Made by a program: the position numbers and the translations under genes | Notes under the pieces: generated by a model | Seen by the model: the letters and a program-made list of their open reading frames with translations, nothing else | The model's database searches: none | What the model was told of the DNA's origin: nothing | Assembly (NCBI GenBank): GCA_002862095.1 | Contig: PHSQ01000002.1 | Span: forward strand, 682,001-746,000 | Reading direction: 5' to 3' | From: Methylocystis sp. KS32 | GTDB taxonomy: Bacteria; Pseudomonadota; Alphaproteobacteria; Rhizobiales; Beijerinckiaceae | Length of the DNA: 64,000 nt | Part shown: one piece after another, positions 30,471-38,268 of the stretch | How the letters are laid out: the number at the start of each line of letters is the position of its first letter | Position numbering within the stretch: position 1 is the first letter of the stretch

Positions 30471-30746
30471 ATGACAGAGACGTATCGTCCGCGCGCCAAA
30501 TATGTCATCGGCCCCGATGGCAGTCCTTTGACCATCGCCGATCTACCTCCGGTCACCACGCGCCGGTGGGTCATACGGCGGAAGGCGGAGGTGGTCGCCG
30601 CGGTGCGCGGGGGACTTCTCTCTCTCGACGAAGCGTGCAGCCGCTATACACTCACCGTCGACGAATTTCTCAGCTGGCAGATGTCCATAGACCAGCATGG
30701 TCTCGCCGGTCTGCGCACGACGCGATTGCAACAATATCGCGCCTGA
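30471..30746 (+). CDS. sciP: CtrA inhibitor SciP (DUF1153)
   Basis: The 91-residue helix-turn-helix protein is nearly invariant in alphaproteobacteria; RPRAKYVIGPDGSPLTI, RRWVIRRKAEVVAAV and DEACSRYTLTVDEFLSWQ are family hallmarks. SciP binds CtrA and blocks its transcriptional activation in the cell cycle. I chose the ATG at 30471, which gives the family N-terminus and places the start 28 bases after the expected transcript start; a GTG at 30447 with AAAAGG upstream is possible. Confidence 0.93.
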   Translation: MTETYRPRAKYVIGPDGSPLTIADLPPVTTRRWVIRRKAEVVAAVRGGLLSLDEACSRYTLTVDEFLSWQMSIDQHGLAGLRTTRLQQYRA

Positions 30747-30804
30747 CGTTGGAGGAATTGTCGTTCCGCGACAGCCGGCTCTCCGGAAGAGGGCCGGCTG
30801 TAGG

Positions 30805-31800
30805 CTATTCGTGCTCGTCGTTTCTGGCGGCGACGACACGCGCCTCCCGCAGAACCTGCGCCAGTCGCCCGCGTTCGAAGATCACCACCACGACGATGGC
30901 GAAGAACAGCGGAATAATGAGGTAAAAAAGGCGCCAAACCAACAGGGCCGCCAGCACTTTCACGCGGGCGACATCGGGCATCAGCTTAATGAAGAGCAAC
31001 TCGAACACCCCCAGTCCGCCCGGAGCGTGAGAAACCAAAGCCGCGGAGAATGACAGGATGAACGCGCCAAGCACGACGAGATAGCCGGGATTGCCCTGTT
31101 CCGGCAGCGCGAAATAAATGATCGCGGAGGCGCCGATTAGCTCCAGGGGGGCGGCGAAGAGCTGCTGCTTCATCACGTCCGGCCGAGGATACAAAAGTTC
31201 GAAACGGCCAAGTCTCATCGGCTTGAAGTGCATTAACGAGCCGATGATGTATAAAGCGACGCCAGCGAGACAGGTCAGCCCGACCGCGCGTGCGGCATGA
31301 GGATGGGTGAAGACATCGGGCAGGAAACCTGAAAGCCGCTGCATCAACTCGGGATCGTAGGTCAGCAGCAAACCGCCAAGAAAGACATTGCCGAAACCAA
31401 AAGTGTAGGAGCACAGGACAACCAAAATGGCGACCTGCGCAGCCGTCAGGCCCTTGGTGGAGTATGCGCGATAACGAACCATCGCGCCCGAGAACACGCT
31501 TGCGCCTATATTGTGCGACAATGCGTAAGTGGTGAACGAGCACAATGAAACGAAAACCCAGGAAATGTGCTTGACGCCAAGATGCAGCAGCGCGATCCGA
31601 TCATACCAGGCAAGCGCCGCATAGGCGAGCAGCGAGCCCACACCGGCGAATATATAGTTGCGCAGCGACACCGACTTTAGCGCCGCCCACACTTCGGAGC
31701 CTACGGACTCCCCCCGAAACTCGTGGTAGAGCAGATAAAAGGAGCCAACGACCGCGACAAGACCCAGCAGGGGCCAAAGATATTCGAGTTTCTTTTTCAT
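30805..31800 (-). CDS. YbhN/UPF0104-type multi-pass membrane protein
   Basis: The 331-residue protein has about eight transmembrane helices and resembles the flippase-like membrane domain of lysylphosphatidylglycerol synthases (MprF), including YALSHNIGASVFSGAMVRYRAYS and SHAPGGLGVFE. It lacks the cytosolic aminoacyl-transferase domain, so it cannot make lysyl lipids; lipid or polymer transport is a reasonable guess. The ATG at 31800 (MKKKLEYLW) is preferred because the upstream codons look non-coding. Confidence 0.87.
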   Translation of the reverse strand: MKKKLEYLWPLLGLVAVVGSFYLLYHEFRGESVGSEVWAALKSVSLRNYIFAGVGSLLAYAALAWYDRIALLHLGVKHISWVFVSLCSFTTYALSHNIGASVFSGAMVRYRAYSTKGLTAAQVAILVVLCSYTFGFGNVFLGGLLLTYDPELMQRLSGFLPDVFTHPHAARAVGLTCLAGVALYIIGSLMHFKPMRLGRFELLYPRPDVMKQQLFAAPLELIGASAIIYFALPEQGNPGYLVVLGAFILSFSAALVSHAPGGLGVFELLFIKLMPDVARVKVLAALLVWRLFYLIIPLFFAIVVVVIFERGRLAQVLREARVVAARNDEHE

Positions 31801-31976
31801 CCGGCCAACTGCGTTGAGGCGCCAACTCGCGAGCATCAGGCAAGTCGGCCATACATGCGCTTTCCCTCGCACAGCCCTGCCCGCCCCGCAAGCCCCTTGC
31901 GGAAATTGCACCGTCCACTAGGCTCGAATTACAACACTCTCGAGACAGCGCTTCATGGCGCGGCAGGAACTTTGGC

Positions 31977-32561
31977 ATGAATATCGCGCGACGCATCAAA
32001 GGGTTGATTTTGTCTCCCAAGGAAGAGTGGGAAACAATCGAAGCCGAAGATAAGAGCATCGGCGCTCTCTATCGGGAATACGTAATTTACCTCGCATTGA
32101 TCCCGCCTTTTGCAAGTTATCTCGGCGGTTACCTATTCGGTTTTCCAAGAGCCGCGGCGCATATTGGACAATATTCGCTCACGGGTGGTTTGGTGCGCGC
32201 TGCTTTTCAATATCTGCTCAGTCTTCCCATGCTCTACATGGTCGCATTCGTGCTTTCGATGATCGCCCCTCACTTTGACGGCAAGATGGACGACAAACGA
32301 GCGCTTACGCTCGCGGCCTATTCGTATACGCCGGCTTGGCTCGCCGCCATCTTCGGCCTCGTTCCAGGTTTGCGCTGGGTCGATATCTTGGGCTTTTATG
32401 GCCTTTATATTTTTTATTATGGCCTGCCCCGCATGATGAAGTGCCCGAAAGACCATGCGGATATTATGTCGTTAATTGTTTTGGTGCTTTCCGTGGCGAC
32501 CAGCGCCCTTCACGCCTGGATCGTGCGCCTTGCCGTGCCGTGGACGGCGTTTCCCGGTTAG
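31977..32561 (+). CDS. Yip1-family inner-membrane protein
   Basis: The 194-residue protein matches the bacterial Yip1 family: an N-terminal ARRIKGLILSPKEEWETI segment, then five hydrophobic helices, with YSYTPAWLAAIFGLVP in the middle. The function of these proteins is not established. The TAG stop codon (32559-32561) is the first three bases of the TAGAGC border of a palindromic repeat. Confidence 0.87.
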   Translation: MNIARRIKGLILSPKEEWETIEAEDKSIGALYREYVIYLALIPPFASYLGGYLFGFPRAAAHIGQYSLTGGLVRAAFQYLLSLPMLYMVAFVLSMIAPHFDGKMDDKRALTLAAYSYTPAWLAAIFGLVPGLRWVDILGFYGLYIFYYGLPRMMKCPKDHADIMSLIVLVLSVATSALHAWIVRLAVPWTAFPG

Positions 32562-32674
32562 AGCGCTTTCCGCCCAAACGGAATGGCCTCCTCGATAAGA
32601 AATCGCCCCGGATTCAAAAAGTTGGAGCAAAATCTAATCGAAAAAGTCTATCAACTTTTTCGGATTTTGCTCTA
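32559..32674 (-). repeat. TAGAGC-bordered palindromic repeat between convergent genes
   Basis: This 116-base copy lies in reverse orientation. Its left TAGAGC includes the stop of the Yip1 gene; its right GCTCTA, read on the minus strand, includes the stop of moaE. Hairpin 1 (GAGCAAAATC/GATTTTGCTC type) is nearly perfect; hairpins 2 and 3 are degenerate. Confidence 0.8.
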
Positions 32675-33142
32675 AGACGTGTCCTTGCCCCAGCGGCTTG
32701 CGGCGGCGTCGTCGCTGGCCTTCGCCTCGACCCAACCTCCCGCGGCGCCGTCGGATCGATGCTCTTTTTTCCAGAAGGGCGCCCTCGTTTTCAAAAAATC
32801 CATCAAAAATTCCGACGCCTGGAAAGCTTCCCCGCGATGCCGCGCCGCGGCGACGACGAGAACGATTTTTTCTCCCGGCCCAATCAGGCCATAGCGGTGG
32901 ATGACCGTTAGTCCCAATAAGGGCCAGCGCGCGAGCGCCTCGCCGGCGACCGCGGCGATTTCCTGCTCGGCCATTCCCGGAAAGTGTTCGAGCTCCAAGG
33001 CGACGAGCGTTCCAGCTTCGTCGCGGCACAAGCCGGTGAATGTCACCACCGCGCCGATGTCTCGGCACCCCTCGATCAGCAACGCCTCTTCGCGATACGC
33101 GTCGAATGGCTCGTTCGTCACGCGCACATTGGGCGCGATCAT
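32672..33142 (-). CDS. moaE: Molybdopterin synthase catalytic subunit
   Basis: The 156-residue MoaE inserts sulphur from thiocarboxylated MoaD into precursor Z. Recognisable segments are GAVVTFTGLCRDEAG, LELEHFPGMAEQEI, IHRYGLIGPGE and the lysine-containing KTRAPFWKKE loop. It follows moaD by three bases, completing a pgsA-moaD-moaE operon typical of Hyphomicrobiales. The stop codon overlaps a palindromic repeat. Confidence 0.95.
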   Translation of the reverse strand: MIAPNVRVTNEPFDAYREEALLIEGCRDIGAVVTFTGLCRDEAGTLVALELEHFPGMAEQEIAAVAGEALARWPLLGLTVIHRYGLIGPGEKIVLVVAAARHRGEAFQASEFLMDFLKTRAPFWKKEHRSDGAAGGWVEAKASDDAAASRWGKDTS

Positions 33143-33145
33143 TGC

Positions 33146-33400
33146 TCATCCCCCCGTCATGGGCGGAAAGAAAGCGATCTCTCGCGCGGATGCGATGGGA
33201 GCGTCCCGACGCGCATGGTTCTTATCGATCGCCGCCCGAATCGCCGTTCTGTTGGCGAAAGCCTCCGCATAGCCCTCGCCGCGCGACGCCAGCCAGTCGA
33301 TGAGCTGCGCGACGTTGGCGACGCTCTTGGGCGGATCGATCTCTTCTTCCGTGATCCCAACCCTTTCGCGCACCGAAGCGAAATATAAGGCTCGCATCAC
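33146..33400 (-). CDS. moaD: Molybdopterin synthase sulphur carrier subunit
   Basis: The 84-residue ubiquitin-like protein ends in FFPPMTGG; the C-terminal Gly-Gly (83-84) is adenylated and thiocarboxylated to deliver sulphur to MoaE. Its start overlaps the end of pgsA by four bases (ATGA), implying translational coupling. Confidence 0.94.
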   Translation of the reverse strand: MMRALYFASVRERVGITEEEIDPPKSVANVAQLIDWLASRGEGYAEAFANRTAIRAAIDKNHARRDAPIASAREIAFFPPMTGG

Positions 33401-33999
33401 TCATCTTCCCCGAAATGCGGCCAGCCGGCCACAAGATAATCGCCGGCCGTGTAAAGGGTCAGCACCGCGGCGATCCACAAGAGCACGGCCCCGATCGCCA
33501 CCGTTCCGGGCAAAACCACCTCTCCCGCGGGTCCGGCGATAAAGAAACCCAGAGCGAACATTTGCACGGTCGTCTTCCATTTCGCGACCGCGCTCACCGG
33601 CAGAGGCACTTTGAGATCGGCTAGATATTCGCGCAATCCAGAGACGAGAATCTCGCGGCACAAAATAATGATCGCGGCCCAAATGGTCCAACCCGTCAGG
33701 GTCTGGTTGGCCGCCACCGCTAGAAGCGTGGTGGCGACAAGCAACTTGTCGGCGATGGGGTCGAGCATCTGCCCCAAGGGCGACTGCTGCTTCCATATCC
33801 GCGCCAGATATCCGTCAAAGAAATCGGTGATGCAGGCTATGGTGAAGACGGCCAGCGCCGCCCAGCGCATCCAGTGCTCCTGCGGCCATTGCAACAGTAA
33901 GGCGACAACGGGCACTGCAACCAGCCTGCCGTAAGTGAGCAGATTCGGTAGAGCAAGGGCGTGGCGCATGCGGCGCCGAGGGACAGCCGTTTCAGTCAT
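33397..33999 (-). CDS. pgsA: CDP-diacylglycerol-glycerol-3-phosphate 3-phosphatidyltransferase
   Basis: The 200-residue membrane enzyme makes phosphatidylglycerophosphate for anionic phospholipids. The CDP-alcohol phosphotransferase motif DG-x2-AR-x8-G-x3-D-x3-D is visible at D62-G63, A66-R67, G76, D80 and D84. Four to six hydrophobic helices are spread over the sequence. It is first in the pgsA-moaD-moaE operon. The gene often found upstream (uvrC) is absent here. Confidence 0.95.
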   Translation of the reverse strand: MTETAVPRRRMRHALALPNLLTYGRLVAVPVVALLLQWPQEHWMRWAALAVFTIACITDFFDGYLARIWKQQSPLGQMLDPIADKLLVATTLLAVAANQTLTGWTIWAAIIILCREILVSGLREYLADLKVPLPVSAVAKWKTTVQMFALGFFIAGPAGEVVLPGTVAIGAVLLWIAAVLTLYTAGDYLVAGWPHFGEDE

Positions 34000-34085
34000 A
34001 GAGTAAAGGGAATAGGTTCGTCCTTGGCTTTGTCAATAGAAGAAAGCCCTTTCCTGTTCTGTCCGCTCAAATCTTTCGGTTGGCG

Positions 34086-34121
34086 GGTCGCGAGCCTCCC
34101 CCCGCTTCGCGACCTATTTTT
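34086..34121 (+). terminator. Hairpin followed by a T-run
   Basis: GGTCGCGA (34086-34093) pairs with TCGCGACC (34107-34114), followed by TATTTTT. It looks like an intrinsic terminator on the plus strand, but no plus-strand gene precedes it, so it may end an unannotated transcript or simply be a hairpin. Confidence 0.35.
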
Positions 34122-34199
34122 AGGCGAATTCTAGCCCCTGCAAGGGCCAAAAACAGCGCTTTCTCGCCTCATGCGCGCAAGACGCGGGGTTAATCCACC

Positions 34200-34406
34200 T
34201 CACCAGAATTTAAAGGCGGCAATCAACCCCTTCCGCGAGGCCTTGCGCTCAAGCTCTCTCAATTCTTCATAAGCTTGACGGGCGTTTGCGCGAAGCTCGA
34301 GCAGTTTTTCATCAGGAACGCTGAAATCGATCACCGCCTGTCGAACTTCGCGGCGAGCGGCGTCCAGTCGACTTTGCGCAAAAGTGATTATGGCGTTCGC
34401 GGTCAT
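34200..34406 (-). CDS. Small helical hypothetical protein
   Basis: The 68-residue product starts at an ATG preceded by GGGAG at six bases and is almost entirely predicted helix with regular charged heptads (LDAARREVRQAV, ELRANARQAYEELRELER). The frame is open further upstream, but those codons are not protein-like. No family recognised. Confidence 0.6.
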   Translation of the reverse strand: MTANAIITFAQSRLDAARREVRQAVIDFSVPDEKLLELRANARQAYEELRELERKASRKGLIAAFKFW

Positions 34407-34904
34407 GGTTTCTCCCTGAATATAAAGGGCCTGGCGCTTGATCGGGCGGAATCCCGAAGCGCCAAGAAGGCCCTTGGGCTCCTCGCGCCTTGATGGCGCA
34501 TGGAGAAAGCGGTGAAATGGCAGGAACCTCATAAACCAAATCGGCGAGCAAAGAAACGGTCCTTTGGCGCGGTCCTTTGGCGCGAGCCGCGACGACCTTC
34601 CGCGTCTCCAGGCGGCGAGGCCGAAGCGGTAAAGATAATCGGAAAGGCGATTATATCCAGCGTCGCGGGTTGAACGGCAACATGAGGTCGTAGATGAATG
34701 ATAACATCGCCGGCGCCAGTGATAGATCTCGCGCCTGACGCAACTGAAGCGTCAATATAGTTTTGATATTTAGGCTTTTGACGCGACGGAATTTTGTTTC
34801 GCCGGCGCTCGGTCAAGGTTTGAAGAGGTAGTATTCGACTTCCCAAAATTGGAACTTAATCTGTCCGCGTCAAATACACATTTGCGAAAAGCAAGCTTAT
34901 GTTT
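34407..34904. other. Intergenic region without recognised genes
   Basis: The only structure seen is a 13-base perfect tandem duplication, GGTCCTTTGGCGC, at 34558-34570 and 34571-34583. The AT content rises toward 34740-34860. Confidence 0.5.
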
Positions 34905-34978
34905 TGGAGGCCTCGGAGGGAATCGAACCCCCGTACAAGGATTTGCAGTCCTCTGCGTAGCCACTCCGCCACGAGGCC
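34905..34978 (-). tRNA. tRNA-Cys (anticodon GCA)
   Basis: On the minus strand GGCCTCG at the 5' end pairs with CGAGGCC, followed by an encoded TCCA. The anticodon loop CTGCAAA places GCA at 34946-34944. D- and T-arms (GGTTCGATTCC) are normal and the total is 74 bases including CCA. Confidence 0.96.
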
Positions 34979-35304
34979 TTTCGCTGTTTCGATGCAGTCA
35001 ACCGGAACAGCGCTGCGGCTATACAGGAGCCTAAGCCGGGGAGCAAGGCTGTCGCGAACGCAAAATCCAACAGGCGCGAAGATCGCCCTCGCCTCCCTCT
35101 TGCAGCAAGAACCATCACCGGGAAACCGACGACGAAAAAGCCAAAAATTCATCAGCGATCCGATTATGCTCCCCGAGGCTCGGGCCAACCGGCGATTTGA
35201 CACAGGCGGCTCGCTTGACCATTTTCCCGCGCGGCCCCCACGGGGTTCGAAGCTTTGTGACAAAAGCCCCGAGGCTCCAGGCGGACTTGCAAGGATAAGT
35301 TGAA
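34979..35304. other. Intergenic region upstream of topA
   Basis: No gene is seen between tRNA-Cys and topA, which are divergently transcribed. A TTGACA-like sequence (near 35195) could be a -35 element for topA, but no clear -10 was identified. Confidence 0.4.
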
Positions 35305-38178
35305 ATGAACGTCGTCATCGTCGAATCGGCGGCCAAGGCTCAGACGATCAACAAGTACCTCGGGCGAGACTATAATGTGATCGCCTGCTACGGCCATGTC
35401 CGCGATCTTCCACCAAAGGATGGATCCGTCGACCCCGAAGACGACTTCGCGATGGTCTGGGAAATGGACGCGAAAGGGGCCAAGCGGGTCGCCGCCATCG
35501 CGGACGTGGTCAAGAAGGCCGACAAAGTGATTCTGGCCACCGACCCCGACCGCGAAGGCGAGGCCATCTCGTGGCACCTTCTCGACATATTGAACAAGAA
35601 GCGCGCTTTGAAGGACAAAGCCATCGAGCGCGTGGTGTTCAACGCCGTCACCAAGGACGCCATCAAGGAGGCGATGGCGCATCCTCGCCAAATCGATCAA
35701 GCTCTGGTCGACGCCTATCTGGCGCGCCGGGCGCTCGATTATCTGGTCGGCTTCACTTTGTCCCCCGTGTTGTGGAGAAAACTCCCTGGCGCGCGCTCCG
35801 CCGGCCGCGTCCAATCGGTCGCATTGCGCCTCGTGTGCGACCGCGAACTGGAAATCGAAAAATTCGTCGCCAAAGAATATTGGTCCCTTGTCGCCCATCT
35901 GCGGACCAAGGCGGGCGAACCCTTCATCGCGCGCCTTGTCGGCGCCGACGGCAAAAAAATCGCCCGTCTCGACATCGGTCGGGGCGACGAAGCGGCGGCG
36001 TTCAAGCAGGCGCTCGACGCGGCGAGTTTCACTGTCCGCTCGGTAGAGTCGAAACCGGTAAAGCGTCACCCCTATGCGCCCTTCACCACCTCGACCCTGC
36101 AGCAGGAAGCCTCGCGCAAGCTCGGCCTCGCCCCCGCGCAGACGATGCGCATCGCCCAACGCTTGTATGAAGGCGTCGACATCGGCGGGGAAACCGCCGG
36201 CCTCATAACCTACATGCGAACCGACGGCGTCGATATGGCTCCCGAAGCCATATCGAGCGTGCGCCGCGTAATCGCCAAGGAATATGGCGAGCGCTTCGTG
36301 CCCAACGCGCCGCGCAAATATTCGGCCAAGGCCAAAAACGCCCAGGAAGCCCATGAAGCGATCCGCCCCACCGACGCCGCGCGCCTGCCCAAGCAGGTCG
36401 CCAAACATCTCGAACCCGAGCAGGCCAAGCTTTACGAATTGATCTGGATTCGCACGATCGCCAGCCAGATGGAATCCGCCGAGTTGGAGCGCACGACGGT
36501 CGACATCGAAGCCAAGGCCGGATCGCGTATCCTCGACTTGCGCGCCACGGGACAGGTCACGCGATTTGCGGGCTTCCTCGAAGTGTATCAAGAGGGACGG
36601 GACGACGAAGCCGACGAGGACAGCGCGCGCCTCCCGCCGATGGCCGAAGGAGAACCGGCCTCCCGGGACAAGATCGACGCCACGCAGCACTTCACCGAGC
36701 CGCCGCCGCGATACACGGAGGCAACGCTCGTCAAGCGCATGGAGGAACTCGGGATCGGCCGCCCCTCGACCTACGCATCCACGCTCGCGGTGCTGCGCGA
36801 ACGGGATTATGTCCGCCTCGACAAAAAGCGTCTCGTTCCGGAGGACAAGGGGCGGCTGGTGGTCGCCTTCCTCGAAAGCTTCTTCGCGCGATACGTCGAA
36901 TTCGATTTCACGGCGGATCTGGAAGAACAGCTTGACCGCGTCTCGAACAACGAAATCGACTGGAAGTCCGTGCTGCGGGATTTTTGGAAGGACTTTTCCG
37001 CCGCAGTCGACAGCACCAAGGACCTGCGCACGACTCAGGTGCTCGACAGTCTGAACGATCTTCTCGGGCCGCACATCTTTCCGGCCAAGGCGGATGGCGG
37101 CGATCCACGCGCCTGTCCCGCCTGCTCCGCCGGCAAATTGTCGCTCAAACTCGGCAAATACGGCGCCTTCATCGGCTGCTCGAATTATCCCGAGTGCCGC
37201 TACACCCGCACGCTCTCGCCGCCGACGGGGGACGCCACGGAGGCCGCGCGGCCCGGCGTGACAGTGCTTGGTCAGGACCCCGAAACCGGCGCCGAGATCA
37301 CCCTGCGCGTGGGCCGTTTCGGAGCCTATGTGCAGGAAGGCGAACAGGACGACGAGGGCGAAAAGCCGAAGCGCTCCTCCCTACCAAAAAACATCAAGCC
37401 GGACGATCTCACCCTCCAGCAGGCGATCGCGCTTTTGTCTCTTCCGCGCGAGGTGGCCAAGCACCCGACGACGGGCGAACCCATCGTCGCGAGCCTTGGC
37501 CGCTTTGGGCCCTACGTCCAGCACGGAAAGACATACGCCAATATCGGCCGGGACGATGACGTGCTCACGATCGGGGCTAACCGCGCCATCGATCTCATTG
37601 TGCAAAAGGAGTCGGGGGGGGGCGGTTCACGCTTCGGGCGCTCCGGCGATTCTGGCCGAACGCTCGGCGATCATCCCGAGGGGGGGGCGGTGAGCGTGAA
37701 GTCCGGGCGCTTCGGGCCTTATGTGAATTGGAAGAAGGTGAACGCAACGCTTCCGAAAGGAACCGACCCCGCCGCGGTGACTTTGGAGCAGGCGATCGAG
37801 TTTCTCGCCGCGAAAGCGGCGGGCGGCGGAGACGGCCGGTCGCTCGGCGAGCACCCCGAAGGCGGCGCGATCACCGTCCGGGCAGGACGCTTCGGTCCCT
37901 ATGTCAGCCACGGCAAAATCAACGCCACATTGCCCAATGGCATGACCATCGACGAGGTGACGCTCGATGAAGCGATCCGCCTGATCGAGGAGAAGGGCGG
38001 GCCCGTCAAAAAGAAGGCCACGGCCAAAAAGCCAGCGGCGAAAACCGCCACGAAGCCAAAGAAGGCGATCGAAGACAGCGACGAGACGCCTTTCGATGAC
38101 GCGAAGGCCGTAAAAAAGCCCGCCGCGAAAAAGGCGCCCACGAAAAAATCGCCGCCAAAAAAAGCGGCCCGCGCCTGA
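35305..38178 (+). CDS. topA: DNA topoisomerase I
   Basis: The 957-residue type IA enzyme relaxes negative supercoils. The Toprim domain is at the N-terminus (VIVESAAKAQTI, ATDPDREGEAISWH), and catalytic Tyr303 lies in TYMRTDGVDM. A four-cysteine zinc ribbon occupies about 604-632 (CPAC and CSNYPEC). Four GRFGxYV repeats follow, and the tail is Lys/Ala/Pro-rich and probably contacts DNA or RNA polymerase. Two long G runs (nine bases at 37614-37622, eight at 37680-37687) lie between C-terminal repeats, in frame as read here. Confidence 0.97.
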   Translation: MNVVIVESAAKAQTINKYLGRDYNVIACYGHVRDLPPKDGSVDPEDDFAMVWEMDAKGAKRVAAIADVVKKADKVILATDPDREGEAISWHLLDILNKKRALKDKAIERVVFNAVTKDAIKEAMAHPRQIDQALVDAYLARRALDYLVGFTLSPVLWRKLPGARSAGRVQSVALRLVCDRELEIEKFVAKEYWSLVAHLRTKAGEPFIARLVGADGKKIARLDIGRGDEAAAFKQALDAASFTVRSVESKPVKRHPYAPFTTSTLQQEASRKLGLAPAQTMRIAQRLYEGVDIGGETAGLITYMRTDGVDMAPEAISSVRRVIAKEYGERFVPNAPRKYSAKAKNAQEAHEAIRPTDAARLPKQVAKHLEPEQAKLYELIWIRTIASQMESAELERTTVDIEAKAGSRILDLRATGQVTRFAGFLEVYQEGRDDEADEDSARLPPMAEGEPASRDKIDATQHFTEPPPRYTEATLVKRMEELGIGRPSTYASTLAVLRERDYVRLDKKRLVPEDKGRLVVAFLESFFARYVEFDFTADLEEQLDRVSNNEIDWKSVLRDFWKDFSAAVDSTKDLRTTQVLDSLNDLLGPHIFPAKADGGDPRACPACSAGKLSLKLGKYGAFIGCSNYPECRYTRTLSPPTGDATEAARPGVTVLGQDPETGAEITLRVGRFGAYVQEGEQDDEGEKPKRSSLPKNIKPDDLTLQQAIALLSLPREVAKHPTTGEPIVASLGRFGPYVQHGKTYANIGRDDDVLTIGANRAIDLIVQKESGGGGSRFGRSGDSGRTLGDHPEGGAVSVKSGRFGPYVNWKKVNATLPKGTDPAAVTLEQAIEFLAAKAAGGGDGRSLGEHPEGGAITVRAGRFGPYVSHGKINATLPNGMTIDEVTLDEAIRLIEEKGGPVKKKATAKKPAAKTATKPKKAIEDSDETPFDDAKAVKKPAAKKAPTKKSPPKKAARA

Positions 38179-38268
38179 CGGGCGTTTCGCCGCTGCAAGA
38201 AGCCTCAATTTAGGCGGGCGCGGGGATTTCGGGTCCCCTGCCCTTTTCTGGCTCATCGACGCAACGCC

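Noticed and set aside
35164-37074. 636-codon open frame on the minus strand
   Set aside because: It lies entirely antisense to topA, which has all catalytic motifs; the antisense product is Arg/Gly/His-rich and family-less, the usual result of high GC3 in the true gene.
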